A DNA stretch of 64,000 nt, from assembly GCA_033763735.1 (NCBI GenBank), contig JANRJY010000003.1, positions 6,382-70,381 of the forward strand. The letters run 5' to 3'. The DNA comes from JANRJY01 sp033763735 (GTDB lineage: Bacteria > Bacteroidota > Bacteroidia > Cytophagales > UBA9547). A program made the position numbers and the translations under genes. The notes under the pieces are model-generated. The model was given only the letters and a program-made list of their open reading frames with translations, had not been told where the DNA came from and ran no database searches. Below, one piece after another: positions 24,520-34,000 of this stretch (the first letter of the stretch is position 1; every line of letters starts with the position of its first letter).

Positions 24520-25515
24520 TTAAGAATTATATGCCCATTTCAAATATAAGCTTCCCCAAGTGAAGCCGCCTCCGAATGCTGCGAGCACAATATTATCACC
24601 TTTTTTGAATTTTTTCTCAAAATCCCAAAAACACAAAGGGATTGTGCCGTTTGTAGTATTCCCGTATTTTTCTATATTAATTGCTACCTTGCTTCCATCC
24701 AAGCCAATACGCTCAGCAGTTGCATCTATAATCCTTTTATTTGCCTGATGCGGAACTAACCAGTTTATATCACTGGATTTTAAATGATTTCTGATAATTA
24801 ATTCTTCTGCCACATCTGCCATTTTAGTAACAGCCATTTTAAATACAGTAGCCCCTTCTTGAAAAATATAGTGTTCATTATTCTGAACAGTTTCAATCGA
24901 GGCTGGCCTAACGCTTCCTCCAGCTTTAACATTTAGAAATGGTAATCCTGATCCATCTGTTCGCATAATCATATCCTGAACTCCATATGGCGAATCATAT
25001 TCTGCCTCAAGCAAAACAGCTCCTGCGCCATCACCGAATATAATACAAGTATTTCTATCCTTGTAATTAACTATGGATGACATTTTATCTCCCCCTACTA
25101 ACAATATTTTTTTAAATCTGCCGGATTCAATAAATGCAGTTCCTGTGGATAAATTATATAAAAACCCTGAACAAGCAGCAAAAAGATCAAAACTAAAAGC
25201 TTTCTTGGCACCCAATTTGTCACAAAGCAGGTTAGAAGTAACCGGGCAAATGTAATCAGGTGAAATTGTTGAAACAATTATAGCATCAAGGTCTTCAGGA
25301 TTGGTATTGGTTTTTTCCAAAACCATTCTGGCTGCTTTTTCAGCCATAAAAGATGTACCATAATCCCCTTTGAGTATTCTCCTTTCTTTGATTCCTGTTC
25401 TGCTAACAATCCAATCATCATTAGTTTCAACAATAGACTCAAGTTCTTTGTTGGTTAGTACATAATCAGGCACATAACCGCCAACTCCTTTGATGACTGC
25501 GTTTATTTTAGTCAT
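24520..25515 (-). CDS. fabH: Beta-ketoacyl-ACP synthase III
   Basis: 331 residues. Catalytic triad visible: C115 in FAACSGFLYNL, His in WLVPHQANKRI and Asn in EKYGNTTNGTIP. The N-terminus GVGGYVPDYVLTNKELES and WIVSRTGIKERR are typical. It condenses acetyl-CoA (or a branched starter) with malonyl-ACP to begin fatty acid synthesis. It is adjacent to plsX (28 bp), linking initiation of acyl chains and phospholipid synthesis. Starter preference is not predictable. Confidence 0.97.
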   Translation of the reverse strand: MTKINAVIKGVGGYVPDYVLTNKELESIVETNDDWIVSRTGIKERRILKGDYGTSFMAEKAARMVLEKTNTNPEDLDAIIVSTISPDYICPVTSNLLCDKLGAKKAFSFDLFAACSGFLYNLSTGTAFIESGRFKKILLVGGDKMSSIVNYKDRNTCIIFGDGAGAVLLEAEYDSPYGVQDMIMRTDGSGLPFLNVKAGGSVRPASIETVQNNEHYIFQEGATVFKMAVTKMADVAEELIIRNHLKSSDINWLVPHQANKRIIDATAERIGLDGSKVAINIEKYGNTTNGTIPLCFWDFEKKFKKGDNIVLAAFGGGFTWGSLYLKWAYNS

Positions 25516-25542
25516 TTAAATACTTTTAAAAAGGAAAATAAA

Positions 25543-26484
25543 TTATCCTTTCAGTGCGTTACGAATTTTATTTGTCAAATCAGATTCAACATATTGAACT
25601 GATAGCTTAATCATATTTTTTATGGCCTTAGCGTTTGAGGCGCCATGACCAATTATCACATTTCCATTTACCCCTACAATAGGACTACCACCTACATTCT
25701 CCCAATTGAATAATTCAACGAAATCATCTACAAAACCTCTTTCCTTCATATATGGATAAATGGACTCACCCATTTTCAACATCACATTTCCAACATATCC
25801 ATCGCATATAATTACATCCACTGTATCATCAAATACATTTCTACCCTCAATATTTCCAACAAAATTAACTTTATCATTTGACTTTATAAGAGGGAAAGCG
25901 GCAAGTGTTGTTACTGTTCCTTTACCTTCTTCAGTACCTAAACTCATTAAACCAACTCTTGGAGAAGGAATATTGTACAAATATCTAGAAACATAAGTAC
26001 CTATTTCAGCAAATTGTGCTAATACCTCTGGTTTACAGTCTGCATTGGCACCCACATCTAACGTAATACCGTAACCTCCTTTAGCTTTCGGTAAAAATCC
26101 GGCAATTCCTGGTCGGAGGACACCCTCAATAGGTTTTAATATAAAAACGGAAGCAACCATTGCTGCACCGGTATTACCTGCAGATGCAAAAACATCCGCA
26201 TGACCTTGAGCAAGCATTCCAACTCCTTTAACAATACTTGAATCTTGTTTTGTTTGTATTGCTTTAGTGGCATGTTCACCCATTTCAATGACATCATTGG
26301 TGTGAACAATCGGGAATGAATCAGGAGACGCTCCTAAAGATGATAAAGTTGAAACGATGTCATCTTTTCGTCCCAATAAAATAATAGTTGAATTTGAAGC
26401 TAATTCTTTTTTGGCTTCAAGGGCTCCTTCTATTACTGCTTTCGGGGCGTAATCGCCACCCATTGCATCCAGGGCTATTTTCAT
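25543..26484 (-). CDS. plsX: Phosphate acyltransferase PlsX
   Basis: 313 residues. Motifs: MKIALDAMGGDYAPKAVIEG, SSIVKGVGMLAQGHADVFAS, AGNTGAAMVAS, TLDVGANADCKPE and FVGNIEGRNVF. It makes acyl-phosphate from acyl-ACP, the donor for PlsY. It lies 4 bp after rpmF in the conserved yceD-rpmF-plsX-fabH order, so it is almost certainly co-transcribed with them. Confidence 0.97.
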   Translation of the reverse strand: MKIALDAMGGDYAPKAVIEGALEAKKELASNSTIILLGRKDDIVSTLSSLGASPDSFPIVHTNDVIEMGEHATKAIQTKQDSSIVKGVGMLAQGHADVFASAGNTGAAMVASVFILKPIEGVLRPGIAGFLPKAKGGYGITLDVGANADCKPEVLAQFAEIGTYVSRYLYNIPSPRVGLMSLGTEEGKGTVTTLAAFPLIKSNDKVNFVGNIEGRNVFDDTVDVIICDGYVGNVMLKMGESIYPYMKERGFVDDFVELFNWENVGGSPIVGVNGNVIIGHGASNAKAIKNMIKLSVQYVESDLTNKIRNALKG

Positions 26485-26488
26485 TCAA

Positions 26489-26680
26489 CTATACAGCTAA
26501 TTCTTTTTCTAATACAACTTTACCTTTGTAATATAGTTTTCCTTCGTGCCAATGAGCTTTGTGAAATTGATGAGGCATACCTGTAGTAGGACATGTAGCC
26601 AAAGTAGGCATTGCTGCTTTGTCATGTGTTCTTCTTTTACCTCTTCTCGATCTTGATAATTTAAACTTCGGATTTGCCAT
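26489..26680 (-). CDS. rpmF: 50S ribosomal protein L32
   Basis: 63 residues. Basic N-terminus (ANPKFKLSRSRRGKRRTHDK) and the conserved CPTTGMPHQFHKAHWHEG segment. Only one of the usual zinc-ribbon cysteines remains, so this is the zinc-independent form common in Bacteroidota. It is located between yceD and plsX as in many bacteria. Confidence 0.95.
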   Translation of the reverse strand: MANPKFKLSRSRRGKRRTHDKAAMPTLATCPTTGMPHQFHKAHWHEGKLYYKGKVVLEKELAV

Positions 26681-26730
26681 TTTTTGTTATTTTATATAAA
26701 GAACCCGCAAATTTAGTTTATATTTTTAAA

Positions 26731-27276
26731 TCAGAAAGTATCTTTTAATTTTTTTAGTATTTCCCATCGTGGATCAAGTATATCTAAGTCCTTTCCTGAA
26801 GAATCATCATCGGCACTTGTAGTATATATTAATGTGTCAGTTTCGTTTAAATCGTCATTTTCAATTTTTTGAAATTCTGGATGAAGTTTTTTCATTGGAA
26901 TTTCCAAGCCGATAAAATCAAAAATAATAGATGAGATATCTATGGAAGTTTGATTTCGGTCAATTATAATAACATTGTCTGATATTTCTTCATATCTATC
27001 CCCAAACTTAAAAATAATAGTTGCTTTTTTATTAATTGAAAAATCAAATGGTTTTAATGATCGATCGCAAATCAGTTCAATCGTTCCACCAATTGTAAAA
27101 ACACAATCGATTTGAAGGTTTGTTTGTTTGGCAACTAAGTTTACTTTTAGGTTCCCCTTTTTAATCAATTCCTGTTCTAGTTCCTTAAAAAAATCATCCT
27201 TTACTTCGTAATCTATCGAAAAACTTTCGTTTTGCTTTGAAATCGGTATATTGTAATTACTTAAAATTGTGTTCAT
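26731..27276 (-). CDS. DUF177/YceD family protein
   Basis: 181 residues. The family core is visible around FTIGGTIELICDRSLKPFDFSI, with an acidic C-terminal region (ENDDLNETDTLIYTTSADDD) and a final helix. YceD proteins are encoded directly upstream of rpmF across bacteria and are linked to 23S rRNA accumulation; plant homologues act in chloroplast rRNA processing. Here it heads the operon 50 bp before rpmF. Only one cysteine of the usual CxxC pair is present, at ICDRSL. Function inferred from family and position. Confidence 0.85.
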   Translation of the reverse strand: MNTILSNYNIPISKQNESFSIDYEVKDDFFKELEQELIKKGNLKVNLVAKQTNLQIDCVFTIGGTIELICDRSLKPFDFSINKKATIIFKFGDRYEEISDNVIIIDRNQTSIDISSIIFDFIGLEIPMKKLHPEFQKIENDDLNETDTLIYTTSADDDSSGKDLDILDPRWEILKKLKDTF

Positions 27277-27492
27277 TTCAAAATATTAGCTTTTCTTTTA
27301 GTAAATATATTATGAGTTCATTCATACAAGTTTTGCAATATTTTTTATAACATTGCGACCTTTTTAAATTAATAACGAAAATATATTTATCTGGATTCAA
27401 ATATAAATTTAAGTTTCATAATTGACTTAAATATCATTCTAAAAGTTGAACTTAATAACCTTAAATAAGATTTAATATTTAAATAAATAAAA
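27277..27492. other. Divergent intergenic region yceD/ilvD
   Basis: 216 bp, extremely AT-rich, between divergently transcribed genes, so it should contain both promoters. No exact TAnnTTTG was found; the best minus-strand candidate is TAATATTTTG just before yceD, which has the wrong spacing. No hairpin of note. Confidence 0.4.
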
Positions 27493-29166
27493 ATGAAGTT
27501 AAATAAATTTAGTTCCATCCTTACACAAGACGAAACTTTACCTGCCGCACAAGCAATGCTAATTGGCTCTGGTATTTCCGAGCATGATTTGGACAAACCT
27601 TTTGTTGGTATTGGCAGCACTGGTTTTGATGGTAATCCTTGTAATATGCATTTGGTAAATTATGCGGGAATGGCTAAAGAAGGGATGGCTTCAAAAGGAT
27701 TAGTTGGACTACAATTTACTACCATTGGTGTAAGTGATGGAATAACTAATGGTAATGACGGAATGCGTTTTTCTCTTCCTTCACGAGAAGTAATTGCTGA
27801 TTCAATCGAAACCATTTCTGGAGCTCATTTTTATGATGCTTTAGTTACATTAGTTGGATGTGACAAAAATATGCCAGGCGCATTAATGGCATTAATCCGA
27901 TTAAATCGGCCATCAGTAATGATTTATGGAGGCACAATCAATGGCGGAGAACATAAAGGTGAAAAATTAAACATAGTTTCTGCTTTTGAAGCACATGGCA
28001 AAAAAGTAGCAGGCAAAATCACTCCGGAAGACTTTCAGGAAATAATAAAACATTCGTGTCCGGGTCCTGGAGCATGTGGAGGAATGTATACTGCTAATAC
28101 AATGGCTTCTGCAATTGAAGCGATGGGAATGAGCCTTCCATATAGTTCATCTTCTCCTGCAAGAAGCGAAGAGAAAAAAAACGAATGCAGAAATATAAGT
28201 AGCACAATACTTAATTTATTAGAAAAAGATATAAAACCTCTTGATATTATAACCAAGGAGTCATTTTTCAATGCAATGAAATTAGTAACAGTTTTAGGAG
28301 GTTCGACTAATGTAGTTTTACATCTATTGGCAATAGCTCGTACAGCAGGAATAGATTTATCATTAAAAGATTTTCAGAAAGTAACCGATGAGACTCCTCT
28401 GCTCGCAGATATGAAACCTTCTGGTAAATATTTAATGGAAGATTTATGGAAAATTGGAGGGATACCTGCAGTAATGAAATTTATGTATAAAAATGGTATG
28501 ATCAACGGCAAGTGTCTCACTGTTACCGGCAAAACAGTTGCTGAAAACTTAGCAAATGTACCTGATTTGTCTCCAAACCAAGATTTATTACGTCCTTTGA
28601 ATAATCCTATCAAACCTCAAGGGCATATTCAAATACTATTCGGAAATATTGCCAAATTAGGTTCAGTTGCCAAAATAACAGGAAAAGAAGGTGAAAAATT
28701 TGAAGGGAATGCAATTTGTTTTGATTCCGAAGCAGAATTAAATAATGGTATAGATAAAGGGCTTGTTAAACCTGGTCATGTAGTTGTTATCCGATATGTG
28801 GGTCCCAAAGGTGGACCAGGAATGCCAGAGATGCTTAAACCAACTTCTGCAATTATGGGAAAAGGTCTTGGAGATAAGGTTGCTCTTATCACGGATGGAA
28901 GATTTTCGGGTGGCACACATGGTTTTGTTGTCGGACACATTACACCAGAAGCGATGGAAGGAGGTGAGTTGGCATTAATTAAGGACAACGACACTATTAT
29001 ATTAGATGCAATAAATAACACCATAAACGTTAGCATTTCCGATGAAGAAATGATGCGCAGGAAAGCTGAATGGAAAAAGCCTGAATACAGAGTAAAATCA
29101 GGGTATTTATGGAAATATATAAAGAATGTTGAAAATGCATCTGAAGGCTGTGTTACGGATTGGTAA
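27493..29166 (+). CDS. ilvD: Dihydroxy-acid dehydratase
   Basis: 557 residues. The three cluster-binding cysteines are in place: C50 in GFDGNPCNMHL, C123 in LVGCDKNMPGAL and C195 in GPGACGGMYTANTM. The C-terminal domain has PKGGPGMPEM and ITDGRFSGGTHGFVVGHITPEA. It converts dihydroxy acids to 2-keto acids in valine, leucine and isoleucine synthesis. ilvB, ilvN, ilvC and leu genes are not adjacent, unlike the usual Bacteroidota ilv operon. It is followed by the rplA promoter with no terminator between. Confidence 0.95.
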   Translation: MKLNKFSSILTQDETLPAAQAMLIGSGISEHDLDKPFVGIGSTGFDGNPCNMHLVNYAGMAKEGMASKGLVGLQFTTIGVSDGITNGNDGMRFSLPSREVIADSIETISGAHFYDALVTLVGCDKNMPGALMALIRLNRPSVMIYGGTINGGEHKGEKLNIVSAFEAHGKKVAGKITPEDFQEIIKHSCPGPGACGGMYTANTMASAIEAMGMSLPYSSSSPARSEEKKNECRNISSTILNLLEKDIKPLDIITKESFFNAMKLVTVLGGSTNVVLHLLAIARTAGIDLSLKDFQKVTDETPLLADMKPSGKYLMEDLWKIGGIPAVMKFMYKNGMINGKCLTVTGKTVAENLANVPDLSPNQDLLRPLNNPIKPQGHIQILFGNIAKLGSVAKITGKEGEKFEGNAICFDSEAELNNGIDKGLVKPGHVVVIRYVGPKGGPGMPEMLKPTSAIMGKGLGDKVALITDGRFSGGTHGFVVGHITPEAMEGGELALIKDNDTIILDAINNTINVSISDEEMMRRKAEWKKPEYRVKSGYLWKYIKNVENASEGCVTDW

Positions 29167-29184
29167 TTTTTTTTTAAAATATTT

Positions 29185-29214
29185 TTTGATTATTAATAAA
29201 GATGCCTAAATTTG
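29185..29214 (+). promoter_or_regulatory. Promoter of the rplA-rplJ-rplL-rpoB operon
   Basis: -33 TTTG (29185-29188) and -7 TAAATTTG (29207-29214) are separated by 18 bp, the best full match to the Bacteroidota consensus in the window. The predicted start near 29221 gives a ~47-nt leader. It shows that rplA is transcribed from its own promoter, not from an upstream rplK. Confidence 0.75.
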
Positions 29215-29238
29215 CAGCCCGTTTAAAAAAAATAATAA

Positions 29239-29267
29239 GTCTGAGAACAGAAGTTCGCTAACAAGAC
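29239..29267 (+). promoter_or_regulatory. Candidate L1-binding leader hairpin abutting the rplA start
   Basis: The outer stem GTCT (29239-29242) pairs with AGAC (29264-29267), the four bases just before ATG. The inner stem GAAC/GTTC (29245-29248 and 29253-29256) has loop AGAA. The internal loop is asymmetric: GA on the 5' side and GCTAACA on the 3' side. Two short helices around an asymmetric loop are the form of known L1 mRNA sites that mimic 23S rRNA. The stems are short, so this remains a hypothesis. Confidence 0.4.
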
Positions 29268-29966
29268 ATGGCAAAATTAACTAAAAAATTCAAAAATGCT
29301 CTTAGCAAATACGACCTTGAGAAGGAGTATTCGCTTGCTGACGCAGCCAAAATGGTAAAAGATATATCTATTACCAAATTTGATGCTTCGGTAGATATAG
29401 ATGTGCGCTTAGGTATTGATCCTAAAAAATCAGACCAAATGGTTCGTGGTGTTGTTGCCCTTCCTCACGGAACCGGTAAAACCAAAAAAGTATTGGTGCT
29501 TTGCACTCCTGATAAAGAAGCGGAAGCTAAAGAAGCAGGTGCTGACTATTATGGTTTGGATGATTACATTACTAAAATAGAGCAAGGTTGGTTGGATATA
29601 GATGTAATTATAACAATGCCTACAGTAATGGCAAAAGTTGGTAAATTGGGTAAAGTGTTAGGACCAAGAAACTTAATGCCTAATCCAAAATCTGGTACAG
29701 TAACGCTTGAAGTAGGCAAAGCAGTAAAAGAAGTTAAGGCCGGTAAAATAGATTTTAAAGTTGACAAAACGGGAATCGTTCACACAAGTATTGGCAAAGT
29801 ATCTTTTTCTCCTGAAAAAATATCTGAAAATATCGCAGAAGTAATTCAAGTAATTTCTCGTTTGAAACCCGGTTCTGCAAAAGGAACTTATTTCAAAAGT
29901 CTTCATTTGTCAAGCACAATGAGCCCAAGTATTAAAATTGATGTTAATTCTATATCCGGTATTTAG
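29268..29966 (+). CDS. rplA: 50S ribosomal protein L1
   Basis: 232 residues. Motifs: DIDVRLGIDPKKSDQMVRG, VALPHGTGKTKKVLVL, VGKLGKVLGPRNLMPNPK and KAGKIDFKVDKTGIVH. L1 binds 23S rRNA at the L1 stalk and often represses its own operon. rplK, nearly always upstream, is missing; ilvD is there instead and a complete promoter lies between. rplJ starts 2 bp after the stop codon. Confidence 0.97.
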   Translation: MAKLTKKFKNALSKYDLEKEYSLADAAKMVKDISITKFDASVDIDVRLGIDPKKSDQMVRGVVALPHGTGKTKKVLVLCTPDKEAEAKEAGADYYGLDDYITKIEQGWLDIDVIITMPTVMAKVGKLGKVLGPRNLMPNPKSGTVTLEVGKAVKEVKAGKIDFKVDKTGIVHTSIGKVSFSPEKISENIAEVIQVISRLKPGSAKGTYFKSLHLSSTMSPSIKIDVNSISGI

Positions 29967-29968
29967 TC

Positions 29969-30511
29969 ATGACAAAAGAAGAAAAAACATTAGTAATTGA
30001 AGAACTTGCACAGAAATTTACTCAATTTGAATATTTCTATGTTACTGATTCATCTGCATTAACTGTAGATCAAATAAATACATTCAGAAAATTCTGCTTT
30101 GAAAAAGGCGTTGAATACAAAGTATTTAAAAACACATTAATTGCCAAAGCACTTAATAAGTTAAACAACGCAGATTATTCAGAGTTTAACGATAAAGTTT
30201 TAGTTGGTACTTCCGGAATTCTGTTTTCAGCAAATCCCAATTTACCTGCGAAACTGCTCAATGAATTCAAAACTAAATCGAAAATCGATAAAATTGTTTT
30301 CAAAGGTGCCTCTATCAGTACTGCATTTTATATTGGTCAAGACCAATTAAAATCTCTAGAAAACCTTAAATCGAAAAACGAATTATTGGGAGAAATAATA
30401 GGATTATTACAATCACCAGCTAAAAATGTACTTGGTGCATTACTTAGCGGAGAAAGAAAACTTGCCGGAATTGTTAAAGCTATTGCCGACAAAAAAGAAA
30501 AGGAAAACTAA
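29969..30511 (+). CDS. rplJ: 50S ribosomal protein L10
   Basis: 180 residues. The N-terminal domain includes YVTDSSALTVDQINTFRKFC and YKVFKNTLIAKAL. The C-terminal helix that binds L7/L12 dimers contains KNVLGALLSGERKLAGIVKAI. It anchors the ribosomal stalk. It lies 2 bp after rplA and 60 bp before rplL, the classical order. The family is sequence-divergent, but context makes the call safe. Confidence 0.96.
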   Translation: MTKEEKTLVIEELAQKFTQFEYFYVTDSSALTVDQINTFRKFCFEKGVEYKVFKNTLIAKALNKLNNADYSEFNDKVLVGTSGILFSANPNLPAKLLNEFKTKSKIDKIVFKGASISTAFYIGQDQLKSLENLKSKNELLGEIIGLLQSPAKNVLGALLSGERKLAGIVKAIADKKEKEN

Positions 30512-30571
30512 CCTTGTGAATAAAAAAGAATACAAAAATTAAAAACAATTATTTATTAAACTTATATTAAA

Positions 30572-30961
30572 ATGGCAGATTTAAAAGCTTTTGCTGAACA
30601 ATTAGTAGGGTTAACTGTAAAAGAAGTTAACGAGCTTGCAGCGATATTGAAAGACGAATATGGTATTGAACCTGCTGCTGCTGGTGCCGTAATGGTAGCT
30701 GGTGGTGGTGCAGCCGGAGGCGGTGCAGCTGCTCCTGCAGCTGAAGAAAAAACATCGTTTGATGTAATTCTTAAATCAGCAGGACCAAACAAATTAGCAG
30801 TTGTAAAACTTGTTAAGGACTTAACAGGTCTTGGTTTGAAAGAAGCCAAAGATTTAGTTGATGGTGCTCCTAAACCTGTTAAAGAAGGCGTTTCTAAAGA
30901 AGATTCAGAAAATCTTAAGAAACAACTTATTGAAGCCGGTGCTGAAGTAGAAGTGAAATAA
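30572..30961 (+). CDS. rplL: 50S ribosomal protein L7/L12
   Basis: 129 residues. An N-terminal dimerisation helix (MADLKAFAEQLVGLTVKEVN) is followed by an Ala/Gly hinge (about 35-60) and the conserved C-terminal domain ILKSAGPNKLAVVKLVKDLT, GLGLKEAKDLVDGAPKPVKE. It forms the flexible stalk that recruits translation factors. A hairpin follows in the gap before rpoB. GC content over the hinge is higher than around it because of Ala/Gly codons. Confidence 0.98.
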   Translation: MADLKAFAEQLVGLTVKEVNELAAILKDEYGIEPAAAGAVMVAGGGAAGGGAAAPAAEEKTSFDVILKSAGPNKLAVVKLVKDLTGLGLKEAKDLVDGAPKPVKEGVSKEDSENLKKQLIEAGAEVEVK

Positions 30962-30982
30962 TTTTCTTCTGTTTTGCTGGTC

Positions 30983-31009
30983 AAGACCTTCTCGGAAGAG
31001 GTAGGTCTT
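30983..31009 (+). terminator. Attenuator-like hairpin between rplL and rpoB
   Basis: Stem AAGACCT (30983-30989) and AGGTCTT (31003-31009) enclose an inner CTC-GGAA-GAG hairpin. Only three T follow, then CCGTTTTG. It lies 22 bp after rplL. It would give partial termination or RNA processing, the same place where E. coli reduces rpoB expression relative to the ribosomal genes. Confidence 0.65.
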
Positions 31010-31066
31010 TTCCGTTTTGTGCCAATCAAACCTATCTGTTTCTTTCACCATTAAACCAAAAACATC

Positions 31067-34000
31067 TTGTCTACCAAAGTAAAAGATAGAATCAATTTCG
31101 GTCGTGTTGTACGTACCCTTGATTACCCCGATTTTCTAGATATTCAAGTACAATCCTTTAAAGATTTTTTCCAATTGGAGACTTCTCCTGAACACAGAAC
31201 AAAAGAGGGATTGTATAAAGTATTTGCTGAAAATTTCCCGATCACTGATTCAAGAGAAAATTTTGTACTTGAATTTATTGATTATCATATAGATCCTCCA
31301 AAATATTCTGTAGATGAATGTATCGATAGAGGACTGACTTATTCAGTTCCATTAAAAGCAAAGTTAAAACTTTCTTGTAATGATGAAGACAATGAGGATT
31401 TTAAAACCATTGAACAAGAAGTATTCTTAGGAAATATCCCTTATATGACCGAAAGAGGCTCGTTTGTAATAAATGGTGCTGAAAGGGTAATAGTTTCTCA
31501 ATTACATAGATCTCCAGGAGTTTTCTTTGCCCAAAGTAAACATACAAATGGTACCAAACTATATTCTGCCAGAATTATACCATTTAAAGGTTCTTGGATT
31601 GAGTTTGCAACAGACGTAAATAACGTTATGTTTGCATACATTGATAGAAAGAAAAAATTCCCAGTAACTACTTTGTTACGTGCAATAGGATTTGGTTCTG
31701 ATAAAGAAATTTTAGATTTATTTGGTCTATCTGAGGAAGTACCGGCTAATAAAGAAAATTTGAAGAAAGTTATTGGACGCAAACTTGCAGCAAGGGTTTT
31801 AAGAACTTGGACCGAAGATTTCGTTGATGAAGACACCGGTGAAGTAGTTTCTATTGATAGAAATGAAATCTTATTAGAAAGAGATCAAATTATTGGTGAA
31901 GAAGATATTAATGTAATTCAAGAATCAGGTTCAAAGTCAATTATTTTGCATCGTGAAGATGTGAATGTTAATGATTTTGCAATCATTTATAACACATTAC
32001 AAAAAGATAATTCAAATTCTGAAAAAGAAGCAGTTGAACAAATATACCGTCAACTAAGAAATGCAGAAGCTCCTGATGAAGCCACAGCTCGCGAAATTAT
32101 TCAAAACTTGTTTTTTTCCGATAAACGTTATGATTTAGGTGAAGTTGGACGTTACAGAATCAACAAAAAACTTGCCTTGAATATTAGCATGGATACCAGA
32201 GTATTAACGACTGAAGACATCGTTAGTATTGTTAAGTATTTGATTGGATTGATTAATTCAAAAGCAATTGTTGATGATATTGATCACTTAAGTAATAGGA
32301 GAGTTCGTACTGTTGGTGAGCAATTATATGGTCAGTTTGGCGTAGGTCTTGCTCGTATGGCTCGAACCATCAAAGAACGTATGAATGTACGTGATAATGA
32401 GGACTTTAAACCCGTTGATTTAATTAACGCAAGAACCCTTTCTTCTGTAATTAATTCATTCTTTGGAACTAATCAGTTATCACAGTTTATGGATCAAACC
32501 AACCCGTTAGCTGAAATTACTCACAAAAGAAGAATTTCTGCTTTGGGTCCGGGTGGTTTGTCGCGTGAAAGAGCTGGTTTTGAAGTTCGTGACGTGCATT
32601 ATACCCACTATGGAAGGTTATGTACTATAGAAACACCTGAAGGTCCAAATATTGGATTGATTTCTTCACTTTGTGTACATGCTAAAATCAATGGTATGGG
32701 TTTTATAGAAACTCCATATCGAAAGGTTAAAGAAGGTAAAGTTCAACTTACAGATAAAATAATCTATCTCTCAGCTGAAGAGGAAGATACACACTATATT
32801 GCACCTGCCAATTATGGTTTTAAACCTGATGGTCAATTAGTTGACGATAAGTTAAAAGTACGTTTCGAAGGAGATTTTCCAGTAGTTGATCCAGGAAAAA
32901 TTGACTTTATTGATATTGCTCCTAACCAAATTGTTTCGGTTGCAGCCTCTTTGATTCCTTTTTTGGAACATAATGATGCAAACCGTGCTTTGATGGGCTC
33001 AAACATGCAACGTCAGGCTGTACCATTATTAAAACCTCAAGCACCAATTGTTGGAACAGGAATGGAAAAACGTGTCGCTCATGATTCGCGCACGCTTGTA
33101 GTTGCTGAAGGTGATGGAACAATTGATTTTGTAGATTCCAAAAAGATAACAGTTAAATATGATTTAACGGAAGATCAAAAGTTTGTAAGCTTTGAAAGTG
33201 AATACAAATCATATGATTTAATCAAATTCAGAAGAACCAATCAAGATACTTGTATCAACTTGACTCCAATTGTAAAAAGAGGAGAAAGAGTAACGAAAGG
33301 ACAAGTACTTGTTGAAGGATACGCTACCGAGCAAGGTGAATTGGCACTAGGTAAAAATTTGGTAGTAGCTTTTATGCCTTGGCAAGGATATAACTTTGAG
33401 GATGCTATTGTTATTTCTGAAAAAGTAGTAAGAGACGATATATTTACTTCAGTTCACATTGAAGAATTTGAACTAGAAGTACGCGATACAAAACGCGGAG
33501 AAGAAGAATTGACCTCTGAAATTCCTAATGTAAGTGAGGAAGCAGTTAAAAATTTGGATGAAAATGGTATTATCAGAACAGGTGCAGAAGTAAAAGAAGG
33601 TGATATTCTGATTGGTAAAATAACTCCAAAAGGCGAAAGTGATCCTACTCCTGAAGAAAAATTATTAAGAGCCATATTTGGTGACAAAGCAGGAGATGTA
33701 AAAGATGCTTCTTTAAAAGCGCCACCTTCGTTAAAAGGAGTTGTAATTGATACCAAATTGTTTTCTCGTACCAGAAAAGATAAAGAAATTAAAGGTAAAA
33801 TCAAGAAACAATTGGATAGTCTTAAAGAAGCTTACAGTAAAGAGCTTATTGGGATGCGCAATATGTTGATTGACAAGTTGGTTACTTTATTAGAAGGTAA
33901 AACAAGCCAAGGTATTAATCATAAATTTGGTGATGTGATTATTTCTAAAGGAACGAAATTTACCAGAAAAAATATCACCGAAAATTTATTTCCCGACAAA

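Noticed and set aside
30562..31029. Minus-strand open frame of 155 codons over rplL
   Set aside because: Shadow of the Ala/Gly-rich rplL coding sequence on the other strand.
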